In this document: piece by piece, positions 1-10,917 of the stretch | Layout of the letters: every line of letters begins with the position of its first letter | How positions within the stretch are numbered: the stretch's first letter is position 1 | The notes under the pieces: generated by a model | The model's database searches: none | The model's input: the letters and a program-made list of their open reading frames with translations, nothing else | Told to the model about the DNA's origin: nothing | Source of the DNA: Thamnaconus septentrionalis | Lineage: Eukaryota; Chordata; Actinopteri; Tetraodontiformes; Monacanthidae | DNA: 64,000 nucleotides | Reading direction: 5' to 3' | Assembly (NCBI GenBank): GCA_009823395.1 | Contig: CM020514.1 | Coordinates: forward strand, 2,237,966-2,301,965 | Made by a program: the position numbers and the translations under genes

Positions 1-510
1 CAATAGATGCAATTTCTGTTGTTTACATGTTTTGTTATTTAAAATTTGCACAAAGAAGAGATGCACTTTGTGTTTTGTGATTTGCACAACTGCCAACCTT
101 AGTGGACAAGTCTACCTGTTACAGTTTGCGTAATTGCGCAGTATTTCTTTTTTTTAATTTGTTGCTGTGTGTATTTTTGTTATGTAGGAAATGTATATTT
201 GTTTGATTTTATTCAAGAAGATTTTTTTTAACTTATCAAGGCAGTTATTTTTTCATTGTTTTATACAGTATGATATTGTGCAGACAAAAAAAAAATAAAT
301 AAAGGTGCCTGTTTGACATTTGGTATGAGGCTACGACTGATAACTTAGTTTTTGTTTTTTTTGAAGGGTTGCCTTAAGGAAAAAATTAACAGAGAGCTTT
401 GGAGGGAACCAACATTACATTGCGGAAAAATATCGATATATATGTGGAGTATCACCATTCAGCTAAAAAATATTGAGATACAAGATTTGTTCAATATCGC
501 CCTGCCCTAA
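1..510. mobile_element. right end of a hAT-like MITE
   Basis: The sequence up to 510 is AT-rich and ends with a motif reading AATATCGCCCTGCCCTAA, the usual terminus of a very common fish hAT-type MITE (TAGGG...CCCTA ends). At 511 the sequence becomes collinear with the NLR copy B intron near 18543, so the element border is at 510 or within a base of it. The left end was not found and may lie outside the window. The family assignment rests on recognition of the terminus only. Confidence 0.5.
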
Positions 511-554
511 TCCAAACTGTCCAACTGAGCAGTCAAACCCAAACTTCTCCACAG

Positions 555-679
555 GAGGAGCAGTGTTGGTGGCTGTGAGGAGCAGGACGTCCTGACTGAC
601 CCAGTGTCCACCAGCTCATACTGGGACCAGGCTGCTCCATCAGGACTGCAACCTGTCAGTCACACCAAGACTGCTCACA
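555..679 (+). CDS. NLR copy A, N-terminal linker exon
   Basis: This 125-bp exon lies between an acceptor (CTTCTCCACAG) and a donor (CACA|GTAAGA). It translates in one open frame to a Ser/Gly-rich linker including the stretch EEQDVLTDPVSTSSYWD. It matches exon 2 of copy B (18587-18723) but is 12 bp shorter because of an in-frame deletion in a GAGGAG-type run. The preceding exon, which carries the start codon in copy B, is not seen in this window: a hAT-like element occupies that position, so the true first exon is either lost or upstream. Such short low-complexity N-terminal exons are typical of fish NLR-C genes; no catalytic role is known. Confidence 0.75.
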
Positions 680-849
680 GTAAGACTGTCCACCTGCACT
701 TCCTTCACTTCTCCCTCTGAGGTCATGTCAGGACCTCCAGTGAGAAGGTTCACTGAGGGACATTGAGAGCAAACAGTCACACAGCAGCTTCACCACAGCA
801 GCTGAAAAGTTATGCTCACACTGTCACAATGATGTTTTCTCTGCTCCAG

Positions 850-2704
850 AGGTTGACGATGGTCTGCAGGAGCTTCTACAGCAGCATAAGATCAGTCTGG
901 AGAGGAGATGTGAACGTGTGACTGAAGGTGAAGAAGCAGGAAGTCAAACCGTCTTCCACAGCATCTACACTGAGCTCTACATCACTGAGGGACTGAGTGA
1001 GGAGGTCAACAGACAGCATGAGGTCAGGCAGCTGGAGACCAAGAAGACCAAGAAGAGCGTCCACGACCGTCCAATCAGGTGCAGCCAGATCTTTGAAGCC
1101 TCACCTGAGCAGCAGGGACTCAGAGTCAGAGTGGTGCTGACCAACGGTGTCGCTGGGGTTGGAAAAACCTTCTCAGTGCAGAAGTTCACTCTGGACTGGG
1201 CCCAGGGCCTGGAGAACCAGGACCTTCATCTGGTGATTCCTCTCTCATTCAGAGAGCTCAACTTGGTCAAAGAGCAGCACTACAGTCTTCTGGAGCTGCT
1301 CTGTGTTTTCCATCCAACGTTAGAGAAGCTCACAGCAGAGCAGCTGCATGTCTGCAAACTTCTCTTCATCTTGGACGGCCTGGATGAAAGCAGACTGGCT
1401 CTGGACTTTGAGAAGAACCAGGTGGTGACTGAAGTCACTCAGAAGAAGTCAGTCAGCGTCCTGCTAACAAACCTGATTAGAGGAGATCTGCTTCCCTCGG
1501 CTCTGCTGTGGATAACTTCCAGACCTGCAGCAGCCAATCAGATCCCTCCGTCATGTGTGGACAGGCTGACAGAAGTACGAGGCTTCACCGATGACCAGAA
1601 GGAGGAGTATTTCAGGAGGAGGTTCAGAGATGAAGGAGATGTGTCCAGCAGGATCATCTCCCACATCAAGGCCTCCAGGAGCCTCCACATCATGTGTCAG
1701 ATCCCGGTCTTCTGCTGGATCACTGCCACAGTTCTGGCGAGCATGTTGAGCTCAGAGCAGAGAGGAGAGCTGCCCAAGACCCTGACTGACATGTACTCAC
1801 ACTTCCTGCTGGTCCAGACCAAGAGGAAGCAGCACAAGTATGGAGGAGACCATCAGACCACAGATCCACAGGAGCTGACGGAGGCTGACAGGAAGCTTCT
1901 TCTGAAGCTGGGCCAGCTGGCATTTGAACATCTGGAGAGTGGAAAGATCATGTTCTACAGTGAAGACCTGGAGAAGTGTGGTCTCAGTGTGACTGACGCC
2001 TCTGCGTACTCAGGAGTTTGTACAGAGATCTTCAGAAAAGAGAGTGTGATCTTCCACAAAACCGTCTACTGCTTCGTTCATCTGAGCGTCCAGGAGTTTC
2101 TGGCTGCAGTCTACTGCTTCCACTGTCACACCAAAACAAAGGCTCTGGGGAGCTTCTTGACAACTTTAAAATCAGATCCTTTATTACCTCTAGTTTTTAA
2201 CATCAGCCCAGAGATAAAAGGATTTGATCTCCCTCATCAATCCCTGGATGAGTTCCTGAGGAGGATGATAGAGGAATCCCTGAAGAGTCCAAACGGTCAC
2301 TTGGACTTGACTGTTCGCTTTCTTCATGGACTCAGTCTGGAATCCAACCAGAGACTCTTAGGAGGCCTGCTGTGTCACACTGACAACCATCCAGAAACCT
2401 TAGAGAAGGTCATCAGCAACCTGAAGGAGATGAACACTGGTGATGTTTCTCCTGACAGAAGCATCAACATCTTCCACTGTCTGCTGGAGGTGAAGGATCA
2501 GTCAGTGCATCAGGAGGTCCAAGAGTTCCTGCAGTCAGAGAACAGATCAGAGAAGGAACTCTCAGCCATCCAGTGTTCAGCTCTGGCCTTCATGCTACTG
2601 ATGTCAGAGGAGGTTCTGGAGGAGTTGGACCTGAAGAAGTACAAGACATCAGATGAGGGAAGATTGAGACTGATTCCAGCTGTGAGGAACTGCAGGAAGG
2701 CCAT
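850..2704 (+). CDS. NLR copy A, FISNA-NACHT exon
   Basis: This is the signature giant exon of fish NLR-C receptors. It starts after the acceptor CTGCTCCAG and ends at the donor GCCAT|GTAAGT, so the TAA at 2706 is intronic and not a real stop. The frame is open throughout, about 618 codons. The FISNA segment precedes the Walker A motif GVAGVGKT (1146-1169); Walker B follows as [11 protein letters not shown] (1359-1391). Further on are helical winged-helix/superhelical segments with [12 protein letters not shown]. By family knowledge the NACHT module binds ATP/dATP and drives oligomerisation of a cytosolic sensor. Compared with copy B I counted about 32 amino-acid substitutions and one extra residue over 596 compared positions. 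The exon is intact, but the gene around it has only two LRR exons, so function is doubtful. I give no gene symbol, because NLRC3-like and NLRP12-like names are applied loosely in fish. Confidence 0.92.
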
Positions 2705-2722
2705 GTAAGTCCAGATGTTTCT

Positions 2723-2734
2723 GTCAATCAATCG

Positions 2735-2766
<32 letters not shown>
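2723..2766. repeat. (ATCA)n microsatellite, tail of antisense LINE
   Basis: Tetranucleotide run starting 18 bp after the NACHT exon donor. It directly abuts the 3-prime end of the minus-strand L2-like element, so it is best read as that LINE's simple-repeat tail (TTGA/TGAT on the minus strand). The same run is longer in copy B (20819-20911). Confidence 0.8.
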
Positions 2767-3177
2767 CATTTTATTTACATAACAGTGCATGGTTATTTAC
2801 ATATATACATTTATGTAATGGTGCACAAGGTGCTTTCCAGACTAAAACATAATAAACGCAATACTAATAAAATATAGTTAAATACAACATTACCATGAAT
2901 GTGCAATTGTAAATCAAGAATAAAATGCAAAATTGGTGAAACATAATTGAAACACAAATGTAAAACCAATAAGCAGCAGTCCAGTCAGTGGCTATGTATA
3001 AAATGCCACCCTGAATAAATGAGTTTTTAACTGTCAGGCTTGTAACTGAGCTGGAAGAGAGTTCCACAGCCTCGGGCCCAGAACGGCAAATGTTCGGTCT
3101 CCAAACTTTTTGTGCTTGGACCTGGGGATGACCAATGAGGTGTGGTCAGAGGAGCACAGAGTCCTGATTGGACGGTG

Positions 3178-3961
3178 TGTGGCAAAGGCCCGTCACTGAG
3201 GACAGACAGTGTCAGGAACTCAGCACACTATCACACATTCATTGTTCCCTCTGTCTCTGTGGTGAGTGCACGCATCACAGTTTCTTCACATTCAATGGTT
3301 TATACCACTCCCTATAGCCATTCTTAAAGAAAACACACAGTCTCTGATTAAGCACATTTGGTTATTTATTCACATTCATACTTATTCTGTAACCGTTTGC
3401 TGAGGGTCCAATGAACTGCTGTCTCTCTCCTCCACAATCACTAGGTCTGAACAAGAGCTGCTCTGAATCAGCACTGTTTATAGTTGGCAGGAAGTAGCCA
3501 TCTGCACAGGTGTGCTAATAAGTGGAACATACCATGTGCAGTCCGGTAATTTTCTAATTAATCGTGTGGTGGGTTAATTCTGGGGTTTATTTGTCAGGAG
3601 GAGGAAGTAGCTGCCATCTGTATATTGTTTGATTGTGAGAGCCATGACATAGAGCCTCTGCTTTTCTTTAATACTCTTTAATAGGTCATTTTGTTGTTTA
3701 CCTCTTTCTTGTGGGTGGGTCCAGGGGGAGGGGCTTGGCAAGATAAAAGCCTCTGGCCCACCAAAGCGCCGGGGAGTTTTTCAGAGTGCTGCAGACTAGA
3801 GCAGGAGAAAACGCTGTGCCGCTTAAATTTTTCCTTTAGTTTCTTTTGTCATTTTTGGACGTCTGAGTTTTCTTTCACATCTTTTTCTAAATAAAGCACC
3901 TCAACCTGCTTTTGCCGATCGAGCCAACATTTTTTCTTGCAAGCGGTAACCCACTCTAACA
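3178..3961. mobile_element. solo LTR (784 bp)
   Basis: The segment begins TGTGGCAAAGG and ends CTCTAACA, giving TG...CA ends. It is flanked by CGGTG (3173-3177) and TGGTG (3962-3966), a 5-bp target duplication with one change; copy B has the empty site with a single TGGTG. Inside are a TATA-like GATAAAAGCC near 3739 and an AATAAAGCAC polyadenylation-like motif near 3890, both ordinary for an LTR. No internal retrotransposon genes are present, so it is a recombined solo LTR. Superfamily (Gypsy-like or other) was not determined. Confidence 0.8.
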
Positions 3962-3971
3962 TGGTGTACAG

Positions 3972-5029
3972 TAGGGTTGTGCATCTCTTGCCTGTGGCCG
4001 ATGCGATATGGATCTCGATACACTACCAACGATTCGATACATTAAAGATACGATTCGTATATTTACGATACGATTCCTCCCAATACGATGCAGTGCGATT
4101 CAGCACAGTTTAATCCAACACAATGCGATTTGATTTGCGACTCCGATGCAAAGGAATGATGCTATGCAATTCAATGAGTTTGATTATTTATTCACCAAAA
4201 TACAAACATTATGTATTTTTCAATTTAAATTTATAGGTATTTTGTGAACAACTGGTTAACAATTAACAATAACAAGGCAAGTGCAATATACGTTATGAAA
4301 AATAAATTGACCTTTCCTTATTGCTTACAAATGGAATAAATATAAACTCTTTTACTGTAAACAGACACCAGCCTAACTGTCATAATAAAACAGTCACGAC
4401 AGTGAAATAGCTTGGCTGTGATGAGAAATTGAAGACAGAAAAAGATTCAAATACTCAAAAAAAAAAATAATGCCATGGTTCTTTGAACTCAATCTAAATT
4501 AGTGCACAATGCAACTACTCATTGGTGTGTCACTTTCAGTCCATACGGTATTATTCAACCGACATGTTTCACTCTAAGGTTTTTCTTTAGAAATATCAGT
4601 TGATCCACATGATCGGGGTGAAGCAAACTGCGCTGTGCTGGAAGTTACAGCACAGCACCCCTTCCGCTGCGCCAGAATTCAGGAGTCCGGCGGTGGCCAG
4701 TGTTCTTTGTCGTTGGGCACTTTTGGCTGTAGAATTGTTCCACGAATAGCCGCCGAACGATGGTGTCGTTAAAGCCAGACTTGAAGCGGAACGTATCTCC
4801 GTGGCCGGCTCGCGCAGTGATCGGTCTATTTTTTATTTTATTTTAACTGCGCTTTGCTGTAAGCTACGACACTGCGCTGTGCAGTGCTGTATCTGTCTGT
4901 GACAGACGTAAAAAACGATGCATCTAGATTTAATCCCAAAATTGCATCGATTCACAGCTGCTCTACTGATGCACTCGCATCGTGGTCGCGCATGTCCGTG
5001 TATCGATACGTGTCGGTTAATCTTCCCTA
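3972..5029. mobile_element. hAT-like TIR element next to the solo LTR
   Basis: The 1058-bp segment starts TAGGGTTGTGCATC and ends AATCTTCCCTA, so the ends form a short TAGGG/CCCTA inverted repeat. The interior is rich in CGATACGATTC-like motifs seen in a common fish hAT-type family. Flanks are GTGTACAG (3964-3971) and GTGTAGTT (5030-5037), a partly matching 8-bp duplication, and the empty site in copy B reads GTGTACAG. It inserted 10 bp from the end of the solo LTR. No transposase frame was seen, so it is non-autonomous. Confidence 0.7.
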
Positions 5030-5995
5030 GTGTAGTTACTGAGGTAGGGCGGGGCCAAGCCATGAATGTCCTTGAAGACAAACTAGAGGACTTCGAACTC
5101 CACTCTGAACCGCACCGGAAGCCAGTGGAGGCAGTGGAGGATGGGTGTGATGTGGGAGTGCTCAGAAGTGCTGAGAGAAGGCTTGCTGCTGCATTCTGGA
5201 CCATCTGGAGCTTTTGGAGGAGAGAATGGTTAAGTCCAGCGTAAAGGGCATTGCAGAAGTCAATCCTTGTGCTGATGAAGGCATGGAGGGCCTTTTTAAG
5301 CTTAGCTCGGGACAAGAATGGCTTGACTTTAGCGAGGAGCCTTGCCTGGAAAAAGCTTGTCTTCACCACTGCACTTATTTGTTTGCTGTAGCTTAGACCA
5401 CTGTCTGAATGTATTCAGTCTTTCCTTCATTCAAGTGAAGGAAATTCTGGGAAAGCCATTGTTTGATATTATGAAGATATATATTGAGAGGTTTCAGTGC
5501 AGAACAGATACTCAGGATCACAGCTGTAGATCTGGAGATCGTCTGCATAAAAGTGAAAATGGATGTTGTGACTGCCAATGAGTTTTTAGCATATACAGCA
5601 GAAACAGAATTGGGCCAAGACTTGAACCTTGAGGAACACCAGTTGAAAGAGGGGCAACTGAGGATGGGAAGTCATTTAACATCACTGAGAAAGATCTGTT
5701 AGAGAGGTATGATGAGCACCGCACCCTGCAGGCTGACAGTGAGATGAGGATGGACAGTGATCCACGGTGTCAAATGCAGGAGGTGTTAATGGCCTCCTTC
5801 ATAACTCTCTTAGGGACAGTGTCAAGAGGGCAGGTGGTTGCACTGAGCTCCTGGACCACTCTCTTAAGGTCCGCAAGAGCAACTGGTGCAAAACTCTCAA
5901 AGACACACTGGGATGGAGGTGACCTCAATAGGGGCCTGTGTGATGGATTGTCTAACTGAGGAAACCTTGTCCAAATAATATTGTCTAAAAGCATT

Positions 5996-6560
5996 ACGTG
6001 TGTTCAGACACGTCATTTAAAGCAACAGACACAGGATTTATGACAGAGCTGATAACACCCTGCTTTGGTCTCCTTCCCACACTGTCAATCACTTTCAGCA
6101 GCAGCAGGCTGTAAACACAGGGCTAATGATGCTGCAGTCTGGACATGTAGACAGGGTTGTGGACCATGAATGGAGTGAAGCTGCTCCACTAAGTTCAGGC
6201 AGGAGCTTGAGTGAATGAGAGGGACTGGAGGATGAGAAGAAGCAGCAGGAAGGAATGAAGCCACCAACATGATCAACATGTCCAACACACAGCACTGAAG
6301 GAGCTCTGATCCAGTGGAGCTCCAATCTGCTGTGACTGGACACACCAGTGAGCATCATGTGGATCTGAAGCAGCAGATCAGAGCAACAGTGTCAGTGTTG
6401 ACTCACTGGTGTGTGAAGCTGCACTTGGTTCCTTGTTGCAGGAGAACTTCATGTGTCCTTTGTGATGATGGAAGCAGCTGATCAGCTGTTGATGATCCTT
6501 CAGTCACTGTCACACTCTCACATGGTGATGATCTTCTCACTGGTGTCTCCTTCACTGCAG
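5996..6560 (+). other. NLR copy A intron, unique part
   Basis: Intron sequence immediately before the first LRR exon. It is closely matched by 22301-22853 of copy B. Open frames on the minus strand (6085-6358) are shadows without recognisable domains. The polypyrimidine tract and acceptor of the LRR exon lie at its end (TCCTTCACTGCAG). Confidence 0.6.
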
Positions 6561-6734
6561 ACTGTCTGACAGTGAACTCTCAGAGGTCCACTGTGAAGTG
6601 GTGTCTTCAGCTCTGAAGTCCAGCCCCTCCCACCTCACAATGCTGGACCTGATTAGGAACCACCTGGAGGATCTTGGAGTGAAGCTGCTCTGTGCTGGAC
6701 TGCAGAGTCCAAACTGCAGACTGGAAGTTCTCAG
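6561..6734 (+). CDS. NLR copy A, LRR exon 1
   Basis: A 174-bp exon (58 codons) between acceptor CACTGCAG and donor CTCAG|GTCAGT, phase 2 at both ends like every LRR exon here. It encodes an NLR-type ribonuclease-inhibitor-like LRR pair, with [17 protein letters not shown] followed by [12 protein letters not shown]. It joins in frame to the NACHT exon (AT+A, Ile). LRRs of NLR proteins contribute ligand sensing and autoinhibition by family knowledge. Confidence 0.88.
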
Positions 6735-7087
6735 GTCAGTTGCTGCCCTCTACTGGTGGACCGTGTGTGTCAGCAGATGAACATCAGACACACAACATCT
6801 TGTCTAGTTGTTGTGATGTTTGGAGCTGCTCAGTGTGACCAGTTTGGACTGGACGTCCTTCACCATCACTGTGAAGGACGTCAGCAGCTTCTTTCTCACT
6901 TTAGTGTTTTTCTTTGAGTTCATTTCTAAATAAAGTCTGTCTATGTCGATGTCTATGTCTAAGAGGAAACTTGTTAAAATTCTATTAAATATGAAGTCAT
7001 AGTTTTGTTTATTTTAGATTTGATTGTGTTTTGACAGAATAACTTTGAAATAGTAATTTCACTCTCCATCATTTCTTCTTTATTCAG

Positions 7088-7261
7088 GTTGTGGGGTTGC
7101 AGTTTGTCAGAGCTCAGCTGTGATTGGCTGTTCTCAGCTCTTAAGTCCAACCCCTCCCACCTCAGAGAGCTGGACCTGAGTCACAACCAGCTGCAGGATT
7201 CATCAGTGAAAGTTCTGAGTGGTTTTCTGCAGAGTCCAGACTGTAACCTGGAGGTTCTGAG
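7088..7261 (+). CDS. NLR copy A, LRR exon 2 (last seen)
   Basis: A second 174-bp phase-2 LRR exon, acceptor TTTATTCAG, donor CTGAG|GTCAGT. Recognisable LRR core: [17 protein letters not shown]. The intron that follows resembles introns behind LRR exons 3 and 4 of copy B, suggesting that the matching exon is not the second but a later one of the ancestral array. The intron is then cut by an L2 LINE near 7.4 kb, and no further LRR exon or terminal exon occurs before copy B begins, so copy A is 3-prime truncated. Confidence 0.87.
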
Positions 7262-7399
7262 GTCAGTTCACAGTTGATTAATAGTCATGTGACTAAACAG
7301 GTTTGATGGAAAATATTTGATTGTAGTGATGAGTCATTCTGCTGTTATGAGTCCACCTTATTTTAGACAGCAGCACGACAGCACAGCAGCACGGCAGCT

Positions 7400-9560
7400 C
7401 TGAGGGGAGCACGCCACCTAACTAGCTAGCTTCATTGTTTACACACGGCCTTTATCAGCTATCTCATAGTCATAAAACCTATGAAACATTTGACAATTTT
7501 AACAGAAAACTGAAATCAACTTTGGACTCTGTGGCTCCAGTTGTCACAAAAACTATAAAAAGTAAACCCAAACCCCCAAGGAGATCTGCAAATGGAATCC
7601 CAGAATTAAAAAGACAATGCAGGAGTGCAGAGAGAAGGTGGAGAAAAAGTAAATTAACAGTCGACTATGAAATATTTCGTCAGCTACTCAAATCTTACAA
7701 TAAAACTGTCAAACAGGCAATAATATCCCATTTCTCCATCCTCATCACAAACAATAGCAAAAACCCTCGATTCCTTTTATCCACCTTCGATCTTTTAACT
7801 AATAAAAATTTTAATCAGGGTCTACAGACACCAACAGATGCCCTCTGTGAGGATTTTGCAGACCACTTCGTAAGTAAAATTGATGTCATTAGGTCCAGTA
7901 TTTTAACTAATCAAAATCAAAATTTTTACACATCTGGACAACCACTTTTATCTGAGGAAACACTGGAGAGTTTTGCTCTGGTTGACGCAAGGACACTTGG
8001 TCGAGTTTTCTCCCAAGTGAAGCCCACAACCTGCCTTTTAGACCCGATTCCCACATCACTCTTAAAGTCACTTTATGGGTTCTTTGAGGAGCAGATTTTA
8101 TATATTGTCAATTGCTCTCTTCAGACGGGTGTTTTCCCTGCTGCCTTTAGAACAGCGGTGGTGAGGCCCCATTTGAAGAGGAGCAACTTGGATCAAAACA
8201 TTTTTAATAACTACTGACCATTATCCAATTTACCATTTTTAAGTAAGATTTTAGAAAAACTTGTTTTTAACCAAGTAAATGACTTTTTAAATACAAACAA
8301 TATTTTAGAGAAATATCAATCTGGTTTTAGAAAGAACCACAGTACTGAGACAGCCCTTTTAAAGATCGTCAATGATCTCAGGTGTAACGCAGACTCTCAG
8401 AAGCTGACAGTCTTGGTGCTACTGGATCTAAGCGCTGCTTTCGATACAGTAGATCACCATATTTTATTAAATAGACTCAGAAACCTGGTGGGCTTGTCAG
8501 GTACTGTTTTTAAGTGGTTTCGTTCTTATCTGACAGAATGCATGAAATTAGATGTGGGGTCGCCCAAGGGTCAATTTTAGGTCCGGTTCTTTTTAATCTG
8601 TACATGCTTCCCTTGGGGGACGTCGTCAGGAAACACGGCATCAGCTTCCACAGCTATGCTGATGATACACAAATGTACATTGCCGTGTCTCCTGATGACA
8701 CAGGGCCAATTGATGCCCTTTTTAACTGTATTTTAGATATCAAATCATGGATGGCAGAGAATTTCCTACAGCTCAACCAGGACAAAACCGAGGTTTTAGT
8801 TATTGGTCCTGAAGGCCGGAGAGAGGAACTTTTACCAAAACTTTGGGATTTTAAACCCTCGCAATATGTAAAGAATCTGGGCGTTGTTTTTGATTCTGAG
8901 CTCACCTTTGTTCCGCATATAAAAAATATTACAATGATAGGTTTTTATCATCTAAAGAATGTAGCCAGAATCCGCCCGTTCCTCTCTCAGGCCAACACGG
9001 AGGTGCTAATGCATGCTTTTATTTCCTGTAGATTAGATTACTGCAATGCCCTGCTCTCTGGTCTTCCCAAAAAGAGTGTTTACAGTCTACAAATACTACA
9101 AAACTCAGCAGCACGTGTGCTGACTAGGACCAGAGGAAGGGAACACATTACACCGGTTTTAAAGTCGCTGCATTGGCCCCCCGTCCGCTTCAGGATTGAT
9201 TTTAAGGTTCTCTTATTAGTTTTTAAATGTCTTAACGGTCTTGGCCCATCTGACCTGCTTTTATCATATCAGCCCTCGCGGAACCTGAGGTCTTCTGGCA
9301 CTGGCCTGTTAACTGTTCCCCGAGTCAAAACCAAAACCCATGGTGAGGCTGCTTTCAGCCATTACGGCCCTACTCGGTGGAACAGCCTGCCAGAGAGCCT
9401 CAGGGCCGCAGAGACTGTTGATATTTTTAAGGGGAGGCTCAAGATGTATCTTTTTAACCTGGTGTTTAACTGATTTATTTTACTCTTCTCTCTCTTATCC
9501 CACTAATTTTATGCCGTTTTACTATTTTTATGCCTTTTATTACCTTCAATTGATTTTTAT
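7400..9560 (+). mobile_element. L2-type LINE, 5-prime truncated, decayed
   Basis: Plus-strand pol fragment with the endonuclease-RT linker, then the RT domain: PIPTSLLKSL, TGVFPAAFRTAVV, the NYxP motif, LLDLSAAFDTVDHH (first catalytic Asp) and HSYADDTQMY (YADD box), ending with an L2-type C-terminus (WNSLPESLR). Three lesions are visible. A TGA at 8215-8217 replaces the Arg of the NYRP motif (CGA to TGA, a CpG transition). Near 8530 about twenty codons expected between the LSDR-like motif and GVAQG are missing. The reading frame changes at that point (7435-8530 in one frame, 8514-9473 in another). The endonuclease domain is absent. Exact 5-prime and 3-prime ends are uncertain. It sits in the intron/3-prime region of NLR copy A. 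Confidence 0.85.
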
Positions 9561-9824
9561 ACTCTTATAATGATTGCCCATTTTTATGCCACTGTTTCAA
9601 ACTTTATTTTTATGTATTTATTTTATTTCTGATTATGATTATTCTCCCTTTTATACTTTTAGTGCCAGTGTTTCCTCATGGGGGGCCCTCCACGCTGGGA
9701 GCTACGCCTGGTCTGCCCAAAGGGGCGCTGCAGACCATGGTGCCGCCTTGTGTGGACGGCTCCCCATAGTGGCCTTTCCTCATCAGATTCTTCAGTGCCA
9801 AGCCATTTTATCTAAGGGTTAGGG
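9561..9824. other. unassigned, between LINE and LTR-like segment
   Basis: AT-rich stretch to about 9655, probably the LINE 3-prime untranslated region, then a GC-richer stretch with no coding signal. No repeat boundary could be fixed. Confidence 0.3.
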
Positions 9825-10264
9825 TGTTGTTGGAAAACTTGCTGTTTGAGCTTGTGTGCAGATAAAACGAACCTAGACGCAAGTGCGGCTGGCATCCGGA
9901 GAAAAGAGACTCCAAGACGACAACATCCTCCTCAAACTGAGCGGGCCGTAAGAATGACTCTCATTCTCACGATGCATCGCTGCCATGACAACCATCGGCT
10001 GACAAGCACCTGTCGGTGCTAGGAGGACCCCGGTCACGCCCCGCCGGCAGAAGGAGGATAAAGGACAACACCTCGAAGGAGGGGGCGCGCTCCTCGATCC
10101 GGAGGGAGAAGAGAACGCTCGGAGCGCTCCGCATCATTTATTCAATTGTGACTTAATACTGAACTTTTATTAAATTGTTAAACTTTGACTATTGGCCTCG
10201 TCTCCGTTATTCCGATCAACGAATTCGCGAGGGAACCAGGGAAAGGAGGCATCTTCCCTCAACA
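9825..10264. mobile_element. possible solo LTR
   Basis: The segment starts with TGTTGTTGG and ends CCCTCAACA, giving TG...CA ends with a TGTTG/CAACA inverted repeat. It has a TATA-like GGATAAAGG near 10056 and an A/T-rich ACTTTTATTAAATTG near 10160, followed by a U5-like tail. No target-site duplication could be matched on the flanks, so the borders and the call remain tentative. Confidence 0.35.
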
Positions 10265-10269
10265 CTTTC

Positions 10270-10739
10270 AGTAGAAATCATGTATCTATATCCACTGTCC
10301 CCAACTGGGTTAGTTTCTATATTTTATGGATCAGAAAATTCCACAAAACGGTGAGACGTCAAGGTGACGTATCTATAAGCATGAGCAGGTTGGGGTTCTG
10401 GAGATCCAGGGTGGAGCTGCTGCTCCTCACTCCTGGGGTTCCTACTGGATTCATCCTGGTCCCTCAGACCTCCTGACCACCAGGGGGCAGGCTGCTCCTG
10501 GTGTGACAGGGCTGGAATTGTCTGCGTGTGCTTCGCTGCTTTGTGCTGACTTTTCCAGTGGGCTGTTCTAGCCGTGTGCAGTGGTCTCACCTGCTTTTCT
10601 CTCTTTTTAATGTGCAGGTTTTAATATGAATGCTGTGTTTTGTGGAGTCTTTTACCTTTTACCCAGAATTTTATTTCCAATTACCCCTGAACGCCCCACC
10701 CGTGTCAATACAATCACCCAGATCAAGTACAGGTTTGAA

Positions 10740-10740
<1 letters not shown>
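10270..10740. other. unassigned sequence
   Basis: No recognisable gene or repeat. Short open frames on both strands lack domains. It leads into a (GA)n tract. Confidence 0.3.

Positions 10741-10742
<2 letters not shown>

Positions 10743-10788
<46 letters not shown>
10743..10788. repeat. (GA)n microsatellite
   Basis: About 23 uninterrupted GA units; the Arg/Glu repeat proteins predicted over it are artefacts. Confidence 0.95.
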
Positions 10789-10791
<3 letters not shown>

Positions 10792-10917
10792 TGCTGGAGG
10801 AGTATTTGTGTCTCTTCAGACAGACTCTGCCTTCAGTTAGCTTAGCAGAATGGCAGAATGCTAATAGCATGAAAGCTATGTTAGCTCTCACGCTATTAGC
10901 ATGTATGTGTCTTCAGA

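Larger units (their letters stand above)
2766..5995 (-). mobile_element. decayed L2-type LINE (antisense), interrupted
   Basis: Reading the minus strand gives broken pieces of an L2/CR1-group reverse transcriptase: an upstream segment with FAPVALADLKRVV, the palm motif AFDTVDH, then [11 protein letters not shown] and [13 protein letters not shown], and finally a C-terminal piece with ALHAFISTRIDFCNALYAG. Frames shift between pieces and the second aspartate motif (YADD) is not seen. The element is 5-prime truncated near 5995 and has a tetranucleotide tail at its 3-prime end. It is split at 3178-5029 by a solo LTR and a hAT-like element. The same LINE lies at the same intron position in copy B, so it was there before the NLR duplication. 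Confidence 0.75.

Noticed and set aside
1720..1923. Minus-strand frame inside the NACHT exon (also 19785-20039)
   Set aside because: Shadow of the conserved NLR coding frame.
2705..2708. TAA read as the stop codon of the 596-codon frame
   Set aside because: The preceding CAT|GTAAGT is a splice donor shared by both NLR copies, and in-frame LRR exons follow.
9825..10264. A confident solo LTR
   Set aside because: The TG...CA ends look right but no target duplication matches, so it is listed only as possible.
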